Source: Asterias amurensis
Taxonomy: Eukaryota > Echinodermata > Asteroidea > Forcipulatida > Asteriidae
Direction of reading: 5' to 3'
DNA length: 64,000 bases
Assembly (NCBI RefSeq): GCF_032118995.1
Contig: NC_092657.1
Coordinates: 10,231,391 to 10,295,390, forward strand
Every line of letters begins with the position of its first letter. Positions within the stretch are counted from its first letter, which is position 1. The notes under the pieces are model-generated. The model saw only the letters and a list, made by a program, of their open reading frames with translations, had not been told where the DNA came from and did no database searches. This document shows positions 28,569-39,883 of the stretch, piece after piece. Both the position numbers and the translations under genes were made by a program.

Positions 28569-30724
28569 GGCCAAACAAAATAAATGTTGTGTTTACGGTA
28601 ACCCGACCGACCTGAATTTTTTGCGGCCGAATTGCCGACCTCAAAACATTTTTCTAAATATTTTGTGACGTGGTAAAATTTAAAATGAGAATTTTAACAT
28701 GTTGCCTCACTTTAAAACTGTTTATTACGACTTACCAGTGTAATAATGCATTATATCAAAACTTGTGCACCCGGCCCACGCCTAGCCTAGCTTACTGTAC
28801 TGCCACAATTTTTTCTGTGAAAGGTGCACGCGCCACCCGATGCCCGGCCCCGACGCACCCGCTGTGTTCACAGCGTACTTCGGGGCGATCCAATGTCACA
28901 CGAAACGAAATTGGGCCCCTGGCAGCCGGCCGCATATTGGACACCACAACAAAACACGGTACAACAGTACAGTACAGCTAGCTGTCAGTGGTACAGCACG
29001 AAACGAAATTGGGCCCCTGGCAGCCGGCCGCATATTGGACACCACAACAAAACATGGTGTAGCTGTCAGTGGTGTACAGCACGTGGGTGACCGGCCGCGT
29101 ACGTTTACAACACGTTTTACACTACGGACAGACTGCGAATGAAAACTGCATCAAAACATGGCGTCGACGTCAGGCAGTTCTTCGTGCGGTAACATGAACA
29201 AATTGTTTAGCTTGAAAACAGAAAAGTGCCTCCATCAGCCAACCAAGTTGAAGCTAGTAAACATCGATGTCAGCAAGACATTTCTCAATATTTTCGAAGA
29301 TCACCATGGGCCAAACTTTTATCACGTTTGTGCTCAATGTTCGACGTCCCAATGTGGAGACTGGCACGATGTCGAACTTTTTTTTGCTAGTTACTTTGCA
29401 AGTATTAAAATGTGACCATGCTTAAATCTAGCAATATAAAGCCACATGTTTTGGGCCACAGAAAATTTGTAATTTGTTGTCCTCTGAAATGATTGGACAA
29501 AGAGGTTTACCGTTTATGACAAGAAAACCATTGTCAGACTTGTAATAATTGAAGACATATTCTAATTAGTTTCAGCGCCGTCGTCCTTACGGACCCAGGA
29601 AATGCTAGGCCTGTAAGCTTTTGTATCAGTTTTCAAAGAATCATGCCACATTGCGTGAAACCTTTTTTTTTTGCTAGTTACTTTGCAAGTATTAAAATGT
29701 GACCATGCTTAAGTCTAGCAATATGAGCCACATGTTTTGGGCCACAGAAAATTTGAAATTGATTGTCCTCTGAAATAATTGGACAAGAAGAAAAAGGTTC
29801 GCCGTTTATGACAAAAAAACATTTGACTTGTAATAACTGAAGACATATTCTAATCAGTTTCTGAAAGTGGATAAAAACAAAGATAGACGCCTGCAGTTAA
29901 CTTGTTATGGTAGACAAGTGATTCTGCCGTTGAAATAAAACATACAGTTCAAGTTTTCAATTCCAATTTTCATTGTTGTTTTATTAGTGATTTGTTTCTT
30001 CGGAGTATGATTACCCATCAGACACTAGTTGAACTGGCCATCGGGAAGCTTTTGAGTTGTTTTGAAGTATATTTAAACTACCCAGAGACTCACAACACAC
30101 ATTCAGATCAGATCAGGCTGACATTCAAAATAATAAGTTTGACCCTCAAAAGTGTTTATTCATTTTGCTATATTATTTTGGGGAAAATGTGAGTTGTGAG
30201 TTTCGGCTCTGTTGTTAATGTTATGGTACACCTTGCACCACTGAGCCTACTGAGTGACTGAGTGACATCATTTTCACCTAGCAAACCGGAGGTTCGTCAG
30301 TCTGGGTAAAGTGCAAGTAAGTGTACAACAATGGAATGAAAAATGTGAACAAAATAACCACACCTCAAATTGAAAGTTGGTAAAACTGATGTCAGCATTT
30401 AAAACATGGCCCTGATTTAATGGTAAGATAAAAAGTTTCCTTGTAACTTCTAAAGCGCTTGCAACTTGACCTATGTTATGTTTTTTCTAAAACAACTTAT
30501 AAACTTTTATATTTTACCACTTTCCAACATGAGGGTTTATAACTTGATGAGTCGAACAAGGTTAGTATAATTCATGGTAACGGGTTTAAAATATTAACAA
30601 ATAACTCAAAATTCAAGAACTTAAAAATAAAAATAAAATTACAAAATAAAATTATTTTCCTACCTACCTACCTGGAATTTTTTAGGGCCGTTACCGTAAA
30701 CACAACATTTATTTTGTTTGGCCT
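28569..30724. mobile_element. DNA transposon-like element with 34-bp perfect TIRs
   Basis: The sequence at 28569-28602, which begins GGCCAAACAAAATAAATG and ends TTTACGGTAAC, is the exact reverse complement of 30691-30724. The 2.16-kb interior has no transposase. It holds a GC-rich part with a tandem duplication of about 98 bp (28899-28997 and 28998-29080, both with GAAATTGGGCCCCTGGCAGC), a small ORF (29158-29415), and a second duplication of about 190 bp (29384-29575 and 29671-29860). The absence of transposase and presence of gene-like GC-rich content suggest a non-autonomous element, possibly one that captured host DNA. The superfamily is not assigned. Confidence 0.75.
29158..29415 (+). CDS. 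Small ORF inside the 34-bp TIR element, unrecognised
   Basis: 85 codons beginning MASTSGSSSCG and containing the Cys-rich HVCAQCSTSQCGDWH near its end. It lies right after a GC-rich duplicated stretch that could serve as promoter. The last 12 codons fall within a 190-bp segment that is duplicated 287 bp downstream. CAA|GTATTA near the end could be a splice donor, so it may be the first exon of a captured gene. No family is recognised. Confidence 0.25.
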   Translation: MASTSGSSSCGNMNKLFSLKTEKCLHQPTKLKLVNIDVSKTFLNIFEDHHGPNFYHVCAQCSTSQCGDWHDVELFFASYFASIKM

Positions 30725-30854
30725 AAGGAAGTCTACTACTCAGCAGTACCAACATGACCAAAATCTGACTTGGCTGGCAGTCACTGGTTAACACGCTCAC
30801 CTTTCTGTTTTTTTTTTTTTTTAATAAAATTAATATCTATAATTTTAAAACAGG

Positions 30855-31121
30855 AACACCCACCCATTTCTGCCGGGTAGCACCACAGCTGTGGAACAGT
30901 CTCCTCGCAGACTTAAGAAATTCGAACTCCATAGCTGTTTTTAAATGTAGACTTAAGACTTATATTTTTAATTCTGAATATAACTAGTCTTTTAATTATT
31001 TGTATTTAGACTAATCAATGCATTTCTTGTTGTGATGTATACAGTATGATTTTACCTTTTGTACCCTGTGTACTTTTTAAATTTGTTGCATTGTTATTAA
31101 TATTATTATTATTATTATTAT
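30855..31121 (+). pseudogene. LINE 3'-end fragment with TTA-repeat tail
   Basis: The plus-strand frame from about 30860 reads FCRVAPQLWNSLLADLRN, then IAVFKCRLKTYIFN and a TAG at 30986-30988. V-A-P-x-L-W-N-S-L-x-x-x-L/I-R followed by F-K-x-x-L-K-T-Y-I/L-F is the typical C-terminus of CR1/Jockey-group LINEs. About 130 bp of 3' untranslated sequence follows, ending in ATTATTATTATT at 31098-31121. The 5' part of the element is absent. The tail abuts the LTR that begins at 31122. Confidence 0.7.
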
Positions 31122-32080
31122 TGTGACGGAAATTAGTTTACTGTTTATTGTGTACCTTGTGTATAACTGTTTTTTCCATCTGTGTATATATTGTGGCGGA
31201 ACTGGTCCCTTACCAATCGAGCAGTCGGGAAAGGTAGGTCCGTTTTGGATGAAATACACCGCCTATACGCGTAGCTGCACTCACCCGCGCCTCAGCCTTC
31301 AGGGACAGACAATGGACTGACATTATAAAAACACAGAGACATATATATTACTGTTCCAACTATTTATTATGCAATCCTTCTTGTATTAACTGGACCCCTG
31401 TTGAATAAGTGTAATCCCTACAATCACAATAGCCTGTTGTTCATCAATAAGAGGCAATGGTGTCGGAGGGGTCCGTCGTGCGTACGCCTCAATTGCATGA
31501 TAGTGCAGCTCCCTAGATGCCCGCCCTCTACGGCTCTGAGTCCTCGGATCTCCCTCGGTGACCAGCGCCCGACTTCACCCACCGTGCAGCACGCCGTCCG
31601 CTCCGCCCGTGCCTACCTAATTATACCCCTTGGACGTGCTGGATACACCAACTATACGACGAACTGACTATGACCTGCGTGGGGGACTGAGAGCCGACTG
31701 AGAAGCTCGACTGTTCCGCTCACGGCTTTTATAGCCCGTAGCTAGTCGTGCGCCCTCTAGTGTTGGGTAAGTTGCGTCACAATATTTCCATGTGTTTTGC
31801 TGGCTACGGCTGCCGCAGCGTTTTTTACAGTTGGGCGTATGCATGCTTCAGCGATCTATGCAGTTAGGCGCGCGTATTTATTTTGCATTGGGCGCTTCCG
31901 TATTTCTGACAGTGGTTACCGCACAGTATTTGGCGTTATTTGGGCTTTTTAAACTAGCGGCGCGACAACACTCTGCAATAATAGCGTATAGTGCAGCGCA
32001 TAATTGGGCGTAATTTATAGCGCGGTTTGGCAGCGGGAAGTTCAAGTTGTTGCAAAGTTTATTGTTTATTGTTTATAGGG
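31122..32080 (+). mobile_element. Left LTR of a Ty3-like element, interrupted by a solo LTR
   Basis: 31122-31191 and 31786-32080 together match 34944-35330: TGTGACGGAAATTAG against TGTAATGGAAATTAG at the start, then a shared tract through GCCGCAGCGTTT, TTTGGCGTTATTTGGGC and GTTTATTGTTTATAG. The two LTRs differ by scattered substitutions and a 30-bp insertion or deletion, so the element is not young. The 3' end of the LTR may extend past 32080, because the right copy is cut off at 35330. Confidence 0.75.
31192..31781 (+). mobile_element. Solo LTR nested in the left LTR, 4-bp target duplication
   Basis: The 590-bp insert begins TGTGGCGG and ends GCGTCACA, as LTRs do (TG...CA). ATAT flanks it on both sides (31188-31191 and 31782-31785), and the uninterrupted right LTR has a single ATAT at the equivalent place. 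It contains a TTTTATAG motif near 31727 that may be its TATA box. No internal coding region remains, as expected after recombination between two LTRs. Confidence 0.8.
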
Positions 32081-32536
32081 TCAAAATCAATCCAAGAAAG
32101 TTGTAAATAATTTGTACCTTTGAGTTAATCGTGAACAAGAAAAGCTGTGATTTGTAATAGTCTATTGTTTCAACCAAGGCTTGAAAGAAGCACCCTTAAG
32201 TATCCAAGAAGAAAGTTGTATATTTTGAGTGATTTAACTAATTCATTGGTTTCCTCGGCCAACAAGGGCGGAAGAAAACACCCCTTGAGGCTACGACCTA
32301 ACAAACTGAAGTATATTTTCTGTAAATTTCTGTAAATATTAATCCCCCTTCTATTATCAAAGAACTTGGTTTATTTCAAGAAGAAGAATTGTGTTCCTCC
32401 TGTCAATTTATTTGAGTTCATTTGATGCGTATGTCACTATATTACTTTCCTTGTAAATCGATGTGACAGTTTGGCACTTAAGGTGTTAGGCTGTTGTGAC
32501 AATGTTTAAGGGCAACCCAAATTACAATACAGGGGA
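32081..32536. other. Leader between left LTR and gag
   Basis: AT-rich, no ORF with motifs. This may include the LTR end, primer-binding site and gag leader, but I could not fix those sites. Confidence 0.35.
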
Positions 32537-33080
32537 TTGTTTAGATCACTGGATGCCCAATTTGGACCGGGCCAGATGGCGGAAAAGTACTTTATGGAAC
32601 TGAGGCCCCGTAGACAGGGTACAGATGAAACCCTGAGAGAGATAGGTCAGGCGGTAAGAAAATTGGTGATCCTTGCCTACCCTGAATTTGGTGAAGAGGG
32701 GAGAGATCGCCTTGCGCGAGCCCATTACACAGACGCTATAGAGCGCCAATCGGTAAGGGAAGGGACATTTAAGGCAAGGCCTGAAACCCTTGATGAAGCA
32801 ATCAAAGCAGCAATGGCCACAGAACATTTTGAGAAAATGGATCTCAAAGGGAAGTTGCAAGAAAACCAAAGTTCGGTAGGGTCAGCGAAAAGAATGACGA
32901 TCAAATAGTAGGCCAAATTAAAAAAGTGGTAAATCCATGAACTCAGTGGAATGAGAAATCAATATCAAAATAGAACGACTGAGTCTCAAGTGCACAAGGC
33001 ATACATGTTGCAGCACAAAGAATCAATTTGCTACAATTGCGGGGGAAGAGGACATTTTGCAAAAGATTGTACCTAACTTA
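32537..33080 (+). pseudogene. gag-like region of the Ty3-like element
   Basis: The frame at 32537-32908 gives 123 residues with a capsid-like helical pattern: LDAQFGPGQMAEKYFMELRP, then ETLREIGQAVRKLVILAYPE, RDRLARAHYTDAI and TLDEAIKAAMATE. This order is what Ty3-type and related retrotransposon Gag proteins show at the capsid C-terminal part. A zinc knuckle CYNCGGRGHFAKDC (C-x2-C-x4-H-x4-C) follows near 33036-33077 in a different frame after a gap, and a stop follows at once. Gag would form the particle and bind RNA. The frame break and missing N-terminal half show it is defective. Confidence 0.65.
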
Positions 33081-33820
33081 ATATCCGAAGCCAGAGAAAG
33101 TCTTAGGGAAACGATCAACGGCTGACCCCAAGACCCGGACGAAAACCGTACCGGCATAATTTGGGTAAAATAGTTAAGATAGTTCGTAACAAGAAAGAGC
33201 GAGTTAACGTCACCCATTATAAAGCCAAAAGAAGGTTTGTACATTCAAGTTGTTGTGTACACGAATAATGTTCGATTTCTAAGTAGAAACGCCCGATGTT
33301 TAAACATGATGATTATAATTCACGGTTATTAAATTTGAAATATGACAGCTTAAGTGCGACGTCATATTATGTTTAAGAACAATGATGGGTAGAGAAATAT
33401 TTTGTATTGCCCATAGAATAAAATGTCTGAGACCGGATATTTTGTGTGGGGAACAACCCTGCTTAAAAGCAGAGAGTCTATCCAAAACTGGTGAGCGGAT
33501 AGAAATCCCTCCCTCCTTAAATAAACTCAGCCTGCTACAATCATGTGAGACAGACGAGTGGGTAAATACGCCTCCTGTATAGGTTTATAGCTTTGCTAAA
33601 AAGGAGAGCGGACAGAAGTCCCTCCCTTTGCAAATGACTCAGATAATGGACCAATCCCTACAAATAACTTTGACGTGACAAATGTCAGAGGTTCACTCCA
33701 TGACCAGTCATTGGCAACCGGGGCGAAAGATACCCACGGGAGCCATCGTTTTTTTACCAGTAAGATACCGATAGAACAAACGGTTAAACAAAGGAAATGT
33801 TCTCATTTTGTGTTTTCCAG
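33081..33820. other. Spacer where pol is missing
   Basis: No protease, reverse transcriptase, RNase H or integrase motif is readable in any frame here, although this is where pol should be. Short ORFs (33382-33582 and 33675-33866) show no motifs. A deletion replaced pol with about 0.7 kb of anonymous sequence. Confidence 0.5.
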
Positions 33821-34712
33821 ATGGCTTGTCCCACTCCAGATGATCTGGATCCCACTAGGCTTATAATATGCCGCAAGTGCCCAAAAGTTTTCATGCAGAT
33901 GAGAAGTCTGCACCACCATTTGAAGACCGCCCACGGGCCAAAGCAATGGTCCTGCCAGCAGTGCAAATTCATTTGCGCCAGACGAGATAATCTTCGGAGG
34001 CACTATGGTAGGGTCCATCCCTCCAATATGAATGAGCTGGCCGGCACACCCCTCAGGCGGAAGTCGCCAGCATCCATAACCAGGCATCGCCAGTTTACAG
34101 AGACGCAATGGGGCACCCACTGAATCAGTTACAAATGCCCCAAGCGCCAAGAAGAGGCAGCAACCCACCAGCTACCCAGAACCAATGCCCCAAAGTGCAG
34201 CCAACTTTGCAGCCAGTAGTAACTTCATGCCCGCCGCCGACCTCAGCAGAAGGAAATTCAATGTTGGCCAACCCTCTCACCAGTTTGTGGCTGCCCGGCG
34301 ACGAGTTGTGCTGTTAGACGAAATGTCGCTTTCGCCGACCGCCTCCTTGAACTTCTTTCTTCTCGGAGGAATTGTACTCCGAGGGACCTTGGATGAAAGA
34401 ACGTCCGAGTTAAGCCATTCTCGACGAGGCCCCCAACACCATCACATCCCCCCAACAGTCACAACCGCAGCACCACCAAACGCCGTTAACGCGACGACCA
34501 GCCCACAATTGCCAATACAGCAGCAGTCTATTTTGTTCGAGTTGGAAGATGGCACTACCTTGACGATGGCCAAGAAGGTTAAGAAGAGTCTTTTGGACGA
34601 GGCTTTAGCAGGGAAGATTGTCAGAGTTACAGAGAGGGTCATTAAGACATATAGGACAGGCAAATTGAGTGAACTCAAACGCGTTCGGGGGTACAACTTA
34701 AATGAGGAATAA
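33821..34712 (+). pseudogene. Zinc-finger third ORF of the second Ty3-like element
   Basis: ATG at 33821 directly follows TGTTTTCCAG, a strong acceptor-like site. The first frame has two C2H2 fingers: ICRKCPKVFMQMRSLHHHLK then TAH (C-x2-C-x12-H-x4-H) and WSCQQCKFICARRDNLRRH then GRVH. The frame is lost near 34100 and resumes through two other frames (34108-34317, then 34185-34712). The last has a Pro/Thr/Asn/Gln-rich linker (34440-34530) and a C-terminus LFELEDGTTLTMAKKVKK, GKIVRVTERVIKTYR and YNLNEE. The finger-linker-C-terminus layout matches the ORF at 6437-7317, although the linker sequences differ completely. The role is unknown; the fingers suggest nucleic-acid or chromatin targeting. 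Confidence 0.6.
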
Positions 34713-34943
34713 CTTGTATTCAAACTTTAAATTTCCGCGGATTTCATCCAACTTTAATTTTGAGACTGTTCTTTTATTTAGGCTTTGGTTAAGAGCGTTT
34801 AAAGCGTTTGGCATTTTTCTTGAGCATCGAGAAGTGGAGGTAGTATATATAATGTCGTATATAATTTCTCCTCAGCAGTAAACTCATTGTGTTTTTGTTT
34901 ATGTGTTTTTTCGGCCTTTTTGAACAGGCCTCGGTTAGGGCTG
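34713..34943. other. 3' untranslated part of the Ty3-like element
   Basis: Between the zinc-finger ORF stop and the right LTR. AT-rich, no ORF. Confidence 0.4.
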
Positions 34944-35330
34944 TGTAATGGAAATTAGCTAACTGTTTATTGTTTACCTTGTGTATAACTGTTATTTTCC
35001 ATCTGTGTATATATTTCCATGTGTTTAGCTGGCTACGGATGCCGCAGCGTTTATTACAGTTGGGTGCACGCATGCTTCAGTGATCTATGCAGTTGGGCTC
35101 GCGTATTTATTTTGCATTGGGCGCTTCCGTATTTCTCAGAGTGCTTACTGCGCAGTATTTGGCGTTATTTGGGCTTTTTAAATGAGCGGCGCGGGTTATC
35201 TTCTAAGGCGCTTTTACAACACACTGCAATAATAGCGCACAGTGCCGCGCATAATTTGGCGTACTTTTTAGCGGGGTTTGGCAGCGGGAAGTTCAAGTTG
35301 TTGCTAGGTTTATTGTTTATTGTTTATAGT
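34944..35330 (+). mobile_element. Right LTR, truncated at its 3' end
   Basis: Matches the left LTR from its first base (TGTAATGG) to GTTTATTGTTTATAG at about 35330. After that the sequence is unrelated to the left side and leads into the Harbinger gene, so the Harbinger element or another event removed the LTR end. Confidence 0.75.
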
Positions 35331-35612
35331 TATTACAGATCCCAGGTCACTTGTCAATTTACTGCTTACGAGACCAGCTGTCGATTTCACGAAGCGCTGC
35401 GATACATCGTTACTCTAGTTGCTATGTATATCTGTCGCAAGTTTACGACACATCTTGTGAACGATTTCACGAAACTTGCGATGCATTCAATGCTTTGCAA
35501 ACTTCTTGACAAAGCTATAGTACCTTGTAACTTACGACGACCAACTGAGTCGTCGTAATCTTAATAAATAACATGAAATAAAGCCTCGTGTCTTACCTCA
35601 AACAAACAAACG
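35331..35612 (+). promoter_or_regulatory. 5' region of Harbinger element 1
   Basis: Contains repeated GATTTCACGAA(G/A) motifs (near 35380 and 35464) and GCGATxCAT motifs, typical of subterminal repeats near the ends of Harbinger-type elements. A matching terminal repeat on the far side was not found. Confidence 0.35.
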
Positions 35613-36641
35613 ATGGCCTTAATGCTACTCTTTGAAGCACAAGTGAGACGCGCCTTACGGAGAGAAAGGCTGTTCCGAGACCACAGAAATCCCCTCGACG
35701 CACTCACCGATAGCGAGATTTACAAGCGATACCGGTTCACCAGAAATGGTATTGTTCGCTTGTTGGAAAGGGTCGAGCTAGAGCGCGTTACAAAGGTAAT
35801 TATATAACTTAAGTAAGGACAATGAAGGAGCATTGCTGAAGTTTCTCCCATATTTTCCCAAGTTTTTTAGTAGGCCTTAATCAATAATGACAACCCTTTG
35901 GTTGAGGACTAGGCACAGTATCCGACCGCCCACAACGTGAATCCGGGGGACGGACGGTGGTGGCTAGTGTGTGTGCAAAGTAAAACTGTGTTATTTATTG
36001 TATAGTGCCACCATTTGTTTCCCAACACAAGTTTTATTTTTAACATGTCAGCCTGTATGAATGTGTTTACGTTCGGGTACCAATATATATATGGCCCAAC
36101 ATCTTTGTACACGCGTCAGCCTTGACGTTGACCTCTAGTCTAAATTTTGTCTCTTCTTCCAAGTTTAAGAAAACCAAGGCAATGGATCGAGGGGATTTTT
36201 TTACTGATGCCATGACATCGACACACAACGCACCATAAACTAAATGAAGCTAGATCCTATATTCCATGGTTTTGTCGTTATTTTATTATCAATAACTAAT
36301 TTAATAGTATATGTTCGTACTACATAGATACATCATGTGCATGTACTACTCATACAATAATACTAAGACGTCTTATATGAGAAATTCAGTGCTATGAATC
36401 TTTAGGGACGGAGTTTCTTTAAATCAATTGTAATGTATGTAGTTAACGACTATTGTCTGCTATGCCTATTTTTTATAACTATGTTTAACTTATAGATAGT
36501 ATACTATAAGGAAACGCTGTCTTTCCATGGATGGTCTGGAAAACCCTTTTTTATACAGTAATAGAAAAGCCGGTATTACAGACCCAAACATTTATTCATT
36601 TCATTTCAATTGTAACGTTTAGTAAGATTAAATTAAAGTAT

Positions 36642-37303
36642 TGTAGCGAAATATAGGGCGCCCTCTTTCCGTAAGTTATATCCCATAGTATATACTGGAG
36701 TGGTAACCGGACGTCTTCAACTGTTGAAGACGCGGGCGTGTAGAACGTCCACTGTCCGGGCCGCACGGGGTATATTAGCACGAGTCAGTGACGGCAACGG
36801 GGTCTTGCTTGTCTGGTTCGCGTTGTGTGAGCACCATTGTTTTAGCGTGCCGACGCATCCGTCCTTACTAAGATCCTTACAGGCTGTACAGTTCCCGTAA
36901 GTGTTTATTATTTCGTACTCCTCCCGTGTTGAAGGTTTATTCTTGCCAGTAATTCAGTTATTTACCAATAAACAATCATAGCTGTTGTACTAACGTGAAA
37001 TCACCTGACTAGGAGTAATTATACATATGTAGGCGTCATCCTATTTTGAAGGTTCCGGTAGGTAATAAAAGAAGTGAAAGGTACAACTCTTGTGTTTTCT
37101 AATAATTATGTAACTGAGTCAACCCCATCATCGGTCCCGCTGGGTGTGAGGAGGTGTCTTAGGTGTGTAGGTTAGGGAGGAGCTTAGAGCGCCCGGTGGT
37201 AGACTGCCACAAAACGGACCTGTCCCTCAAGTTATATTCAACTACCGCTCGTTGAGTCGACTGAAGGCAAGCCGGGTGTGCCGTCGAGAGAGAGACCGCC
37301 ACA
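36642..37303 (-). mobile_element. Second solo LTR, related to the one at 31192, opposite orientation
   Basis: 662 bp flanked by GTAT at 36638-36641 and 37304-37307. On the minus strand it begins TGTGGCGG, as does the 31192-31781 LTR, and contains AGGTCCGTTTT at a similar distance; its end CGCTACA resembles GCGTCACA, preceded by a shared GCGCCCT. It therefore looks like a diverged member of the same LTR family inserted in intron 1 of the Harbinger gene. Confidence 0.6.
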
Positions 37304-37583
37304 GTATGCTGGCGATAAGGGAGAATGGGAGATGATAATGTAATAAAATGCAGACGAGCAGTTTTCACGATATAAACCTATTTTTATTTAATTAATAAAT
37401 ACTTATATATATAATCTTTGGCAAAACAACGCATACATCAATAAATACAGCCATTCATCAATCATAGTGTGCCAACTTCATAAATTCCTGAAATGATGTA
37501 GTATTTGCATTCGGGGAAACAAGTAAGTATAGTCTGTGCTTTTGAGTCCTGCAGAAAAAAATCCATAGAACTTACTGGACAAC

Positions 37584-37656
37584 TCTAGTGGGACTCGAAC
37601 TCACAACTAGATGAGACTGTTTTAAACACTCAGACCATCAAGCAAGCCTGATGACG
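37584..37656 (-). repeat. Degenerate tRNA-like sequence
   Basis: On the minus strand, GGCTTGCTTGATGGTCTGAG resembles an acceptor and D arm with A box, and GAGTTCGAGTCCCAC is a good B box, 73 bases overall. The arms do not pair well. A tRNA pseudogene or tRNA-derived SINE fragment is the best guess. Confidence 0.35.
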
Positions 37657-38550
37657 AGGGGCCAGTGTGAATCTAGTATTAGTAACATGTTTTTTTTCAA
37701 AGTTTGTTGCAAGCAATGTTTTATCTCTTAAAAACTAGGCAGAATTTATGGTGACTAAACACATAGTATTTTTCACGTTACCCAAGTACAGTCAGGTGTT
37801 GATTTAGAAAGAATGCTTTTCATTTACTAAATTTTATAAACTAATAGATTCTTTAAAGATCATAGTGTTTTAATTGAAACACTTTTAAATCAAATCACAT
37901 ATTTTTTATAGTTTATGTATTTTTTTCACTGCGCAGCAATGCAGTTTCTGCAGAGATGCAGCTGTTGCACTACAATTCTATGCAACGAGCACATTTTACT
38001 CAGTGCACGGTGACCTGCATGATGTCAGCATTGCTTCTGTGTGCAGAATCGTTCACATTATTGGCATGCTATTTGTAGACTGGACAATACGGTCATCAAG
38101 TTCCCGGTTAGCCAGCAACAGATCATCAAGGCCCAACAAGATTGTCAAAATATTGCTGGTTTGTGGGGGCCGTTGATGGGAGCCTCATCCGGCTTTTTGG
38201 GGCTCCACTGATGGAAGCAGAGCGTCTCTGCGTCAACAGAAAGGGATGGCACAGCATCAATGTTCAGGTGATCTGTGATGCAGAATGCAGGATCATCAAT
38301 GTTGTAGCCAGGTGGCCAGGTAGCACCAACAACAGTGCAATCGTCCATGGGAGTGTTATTGGTGACATGTTGGATGACGGCAGGTTAGTTTGTCACCTAA
38401 TTGTAGAAAAATGTCAAATAACAATTACACTGCTGAACCAAATGGATTTTGAAGACTACCACATAAATAGGTGCTGTGCTCTCAGAAACAGAAAATGGAC
38501 AGTCTCTGACTGGTCAATCATTTTAGATTGCATCATACAATTATGTTGTT

Positions 38551-38675
38551 TAAAGCCATTGGACCCTTTCGGTTCAGAAAAAAACCAAAAGTTCACATGT
38601 TTACACATAATTTACAGGGTTTACAGAAGGTAATGGTGAAAGACTTCTCCTGAAATATTAGTCCATGAACTTAAA
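38551..38675. repeat. Partial MITE copy (TTAAAGCCATTGGACC type)
   Basis: TTTAAAGCCATTGGACCCTTTCGG and the following about 110 bases match 41346-41470 closely. It lies in intron 2 of the Harbinger transposase gene and is cut off before its other terminal repeat. Confidence 0.7.
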
Positions 38676-39467
38676 CTTTTTCAGACTTCAAGGAGTGCTG
38701 ATTGGTGACAGCGGGTATGCGATTCGGCCATGGCTGATAACTCCAATAGATGCCAGATCAAACAATGCTGAAAGGAATTACAACAGGTATGGCAATATTA
38801 TTATTAAAGAATTTGTGTTTTAACTGTTTAAACTTGGTGGACAATTCAAATCTTCCAAAATAATGTTTGTAGCTAAGTTTGAATGATGAGATCTACTCCT
38901 TTTGCATAAATATCACCATGTAATGGTTGACAAGGTGCTGTGGCACAATGTACTGCCAATCAAGTCAGAAACACCACGGCCATGTAACCCCTTTACTCTT
39001 CGATAAGTGCACTGGGTTCTTTTACATGAGTTACATTACACAGGTCCAACGGCTTTTCGTCCCATCGGAAGGATAAAATGATGGTAAAGTGTCTTGCTTA
39101 AGGACACAAATGTGACGACAAACAACTAATTGATTGCATCTGAAATATTTGTTTCATAAGGTACAACTGATTAATGTAATGATAGTGTCACTTACAGATG
39201 TAACAGAAGAACCCGAGTCAAGATTGAGCAGACATTTGGCCAGCTCAAAAAGAAATTTACATGTCTGTCTCTTGGCTTACGAGTGTCACCAAGGAGAGCT
39301 TGCAGAATCATCAAGGCATGTTGCATCTTGCACAACCTCGCCAAGTTGTTTGGTTAGCGTGAGGAAATTGAAAAAGTAGAAGAAACTGAGGAGCAGGTGC
39401 GATACGCTGGACATATTCTTGATGGTTTAGCCCACAGTGCACACATCATTAATCAACATTTTAATTA

Positions 39468-39564
39468 AAATTTTTATTTTTTCTTCAGCCTGGGTCTTGT
39501 TACATTTTTCGTGGGCCATATTTCATTAAACTTGCTTACATTTGATTTTGTGGTTGTTAACCTA
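39468..39564. other. Short spacer
   Basis: No feature seen between the Harbinger gene and the following MITE. Confidence 0.4.
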
Positions 39565-39883
39565 TTAAAGGGTTTGGGTATTTTTTCAAAATGTCCACAG
39601 ATTTACATTAAACTTACAGGGTTTGAAGATAATGATAGTAGAAAGCTTCCCTTTATATTACTTACTGAGGTGATGTAGTTTTTGAGAAAGGGGTAAAACA
39701 TTGTCATGAAAATACGTTTTTCAAAGCTCAACATTTTCGTCCCATGAGACAAACATTATTGTCATGACATTGTTTTACTCCACAACTACAGCACCCAAGC
39801 ATGTAATATTTTCAGGGAAGCTTTCTACTAAAATATGTGGACGCTGTGTTTTTTGTCCTACAAAAAGTACATAGACCCTTTAA
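39565..39883. mobile_element. MITE with TTAAAGGGT ends
   Basis: It begins TTAAAGGGTTTGGG and ends ACATAGACCCTTTAA. The interior contains pieces repeated in inverted order (AAAGCTTCCCT / AGGGAAGCTTTCT; TGTTTTACTCC / GGGGTAAAACA). A similar piece, including ATGTCCACAGATT and GAAGGCTTCCCTTAAA, recurs at 62697-62790. Confidence 0.65.

Larger units (their letters stand above)
35613..39357 (+). pseudogene. PIF/Harbinger transposase (HARBI1-like), four exons, two frameshifts
   Basis: A DDE transposase that cuts and joins Harbinger element ends. Exons by GT-AG and phase: 35613-35795, 37937-38383, 38685-38786 and 39198-39357. Exon 1 has RRERLFRDHRNPLDALTDSE and RYRFTRNGI, the usual N-terminus. Exon 2 has VALQFYATSTFYSVHGD, GAVDGSLIRL (first Asp), KGWHSINVQVICD and VVARWPGSTNNSAI. 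Exon 3 has GVLIGDSGYAIRPW (second Asp). Exon 4 has TRVKIEQTFGQLKKKF (Glu) and CCILHNLAKLFG before TAG; the same frame stays open another 36 codons to 39467, so TAG may be a mutation. Exon 2 changes frame near 38065 and 38140. Intron 1 carries a solo LTR and a tRNA-like repeat; intron 2 holds a MITE fragment. All three catalytic residues remain. No Myb-like partner lies nearby. Confidence 0.8.
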
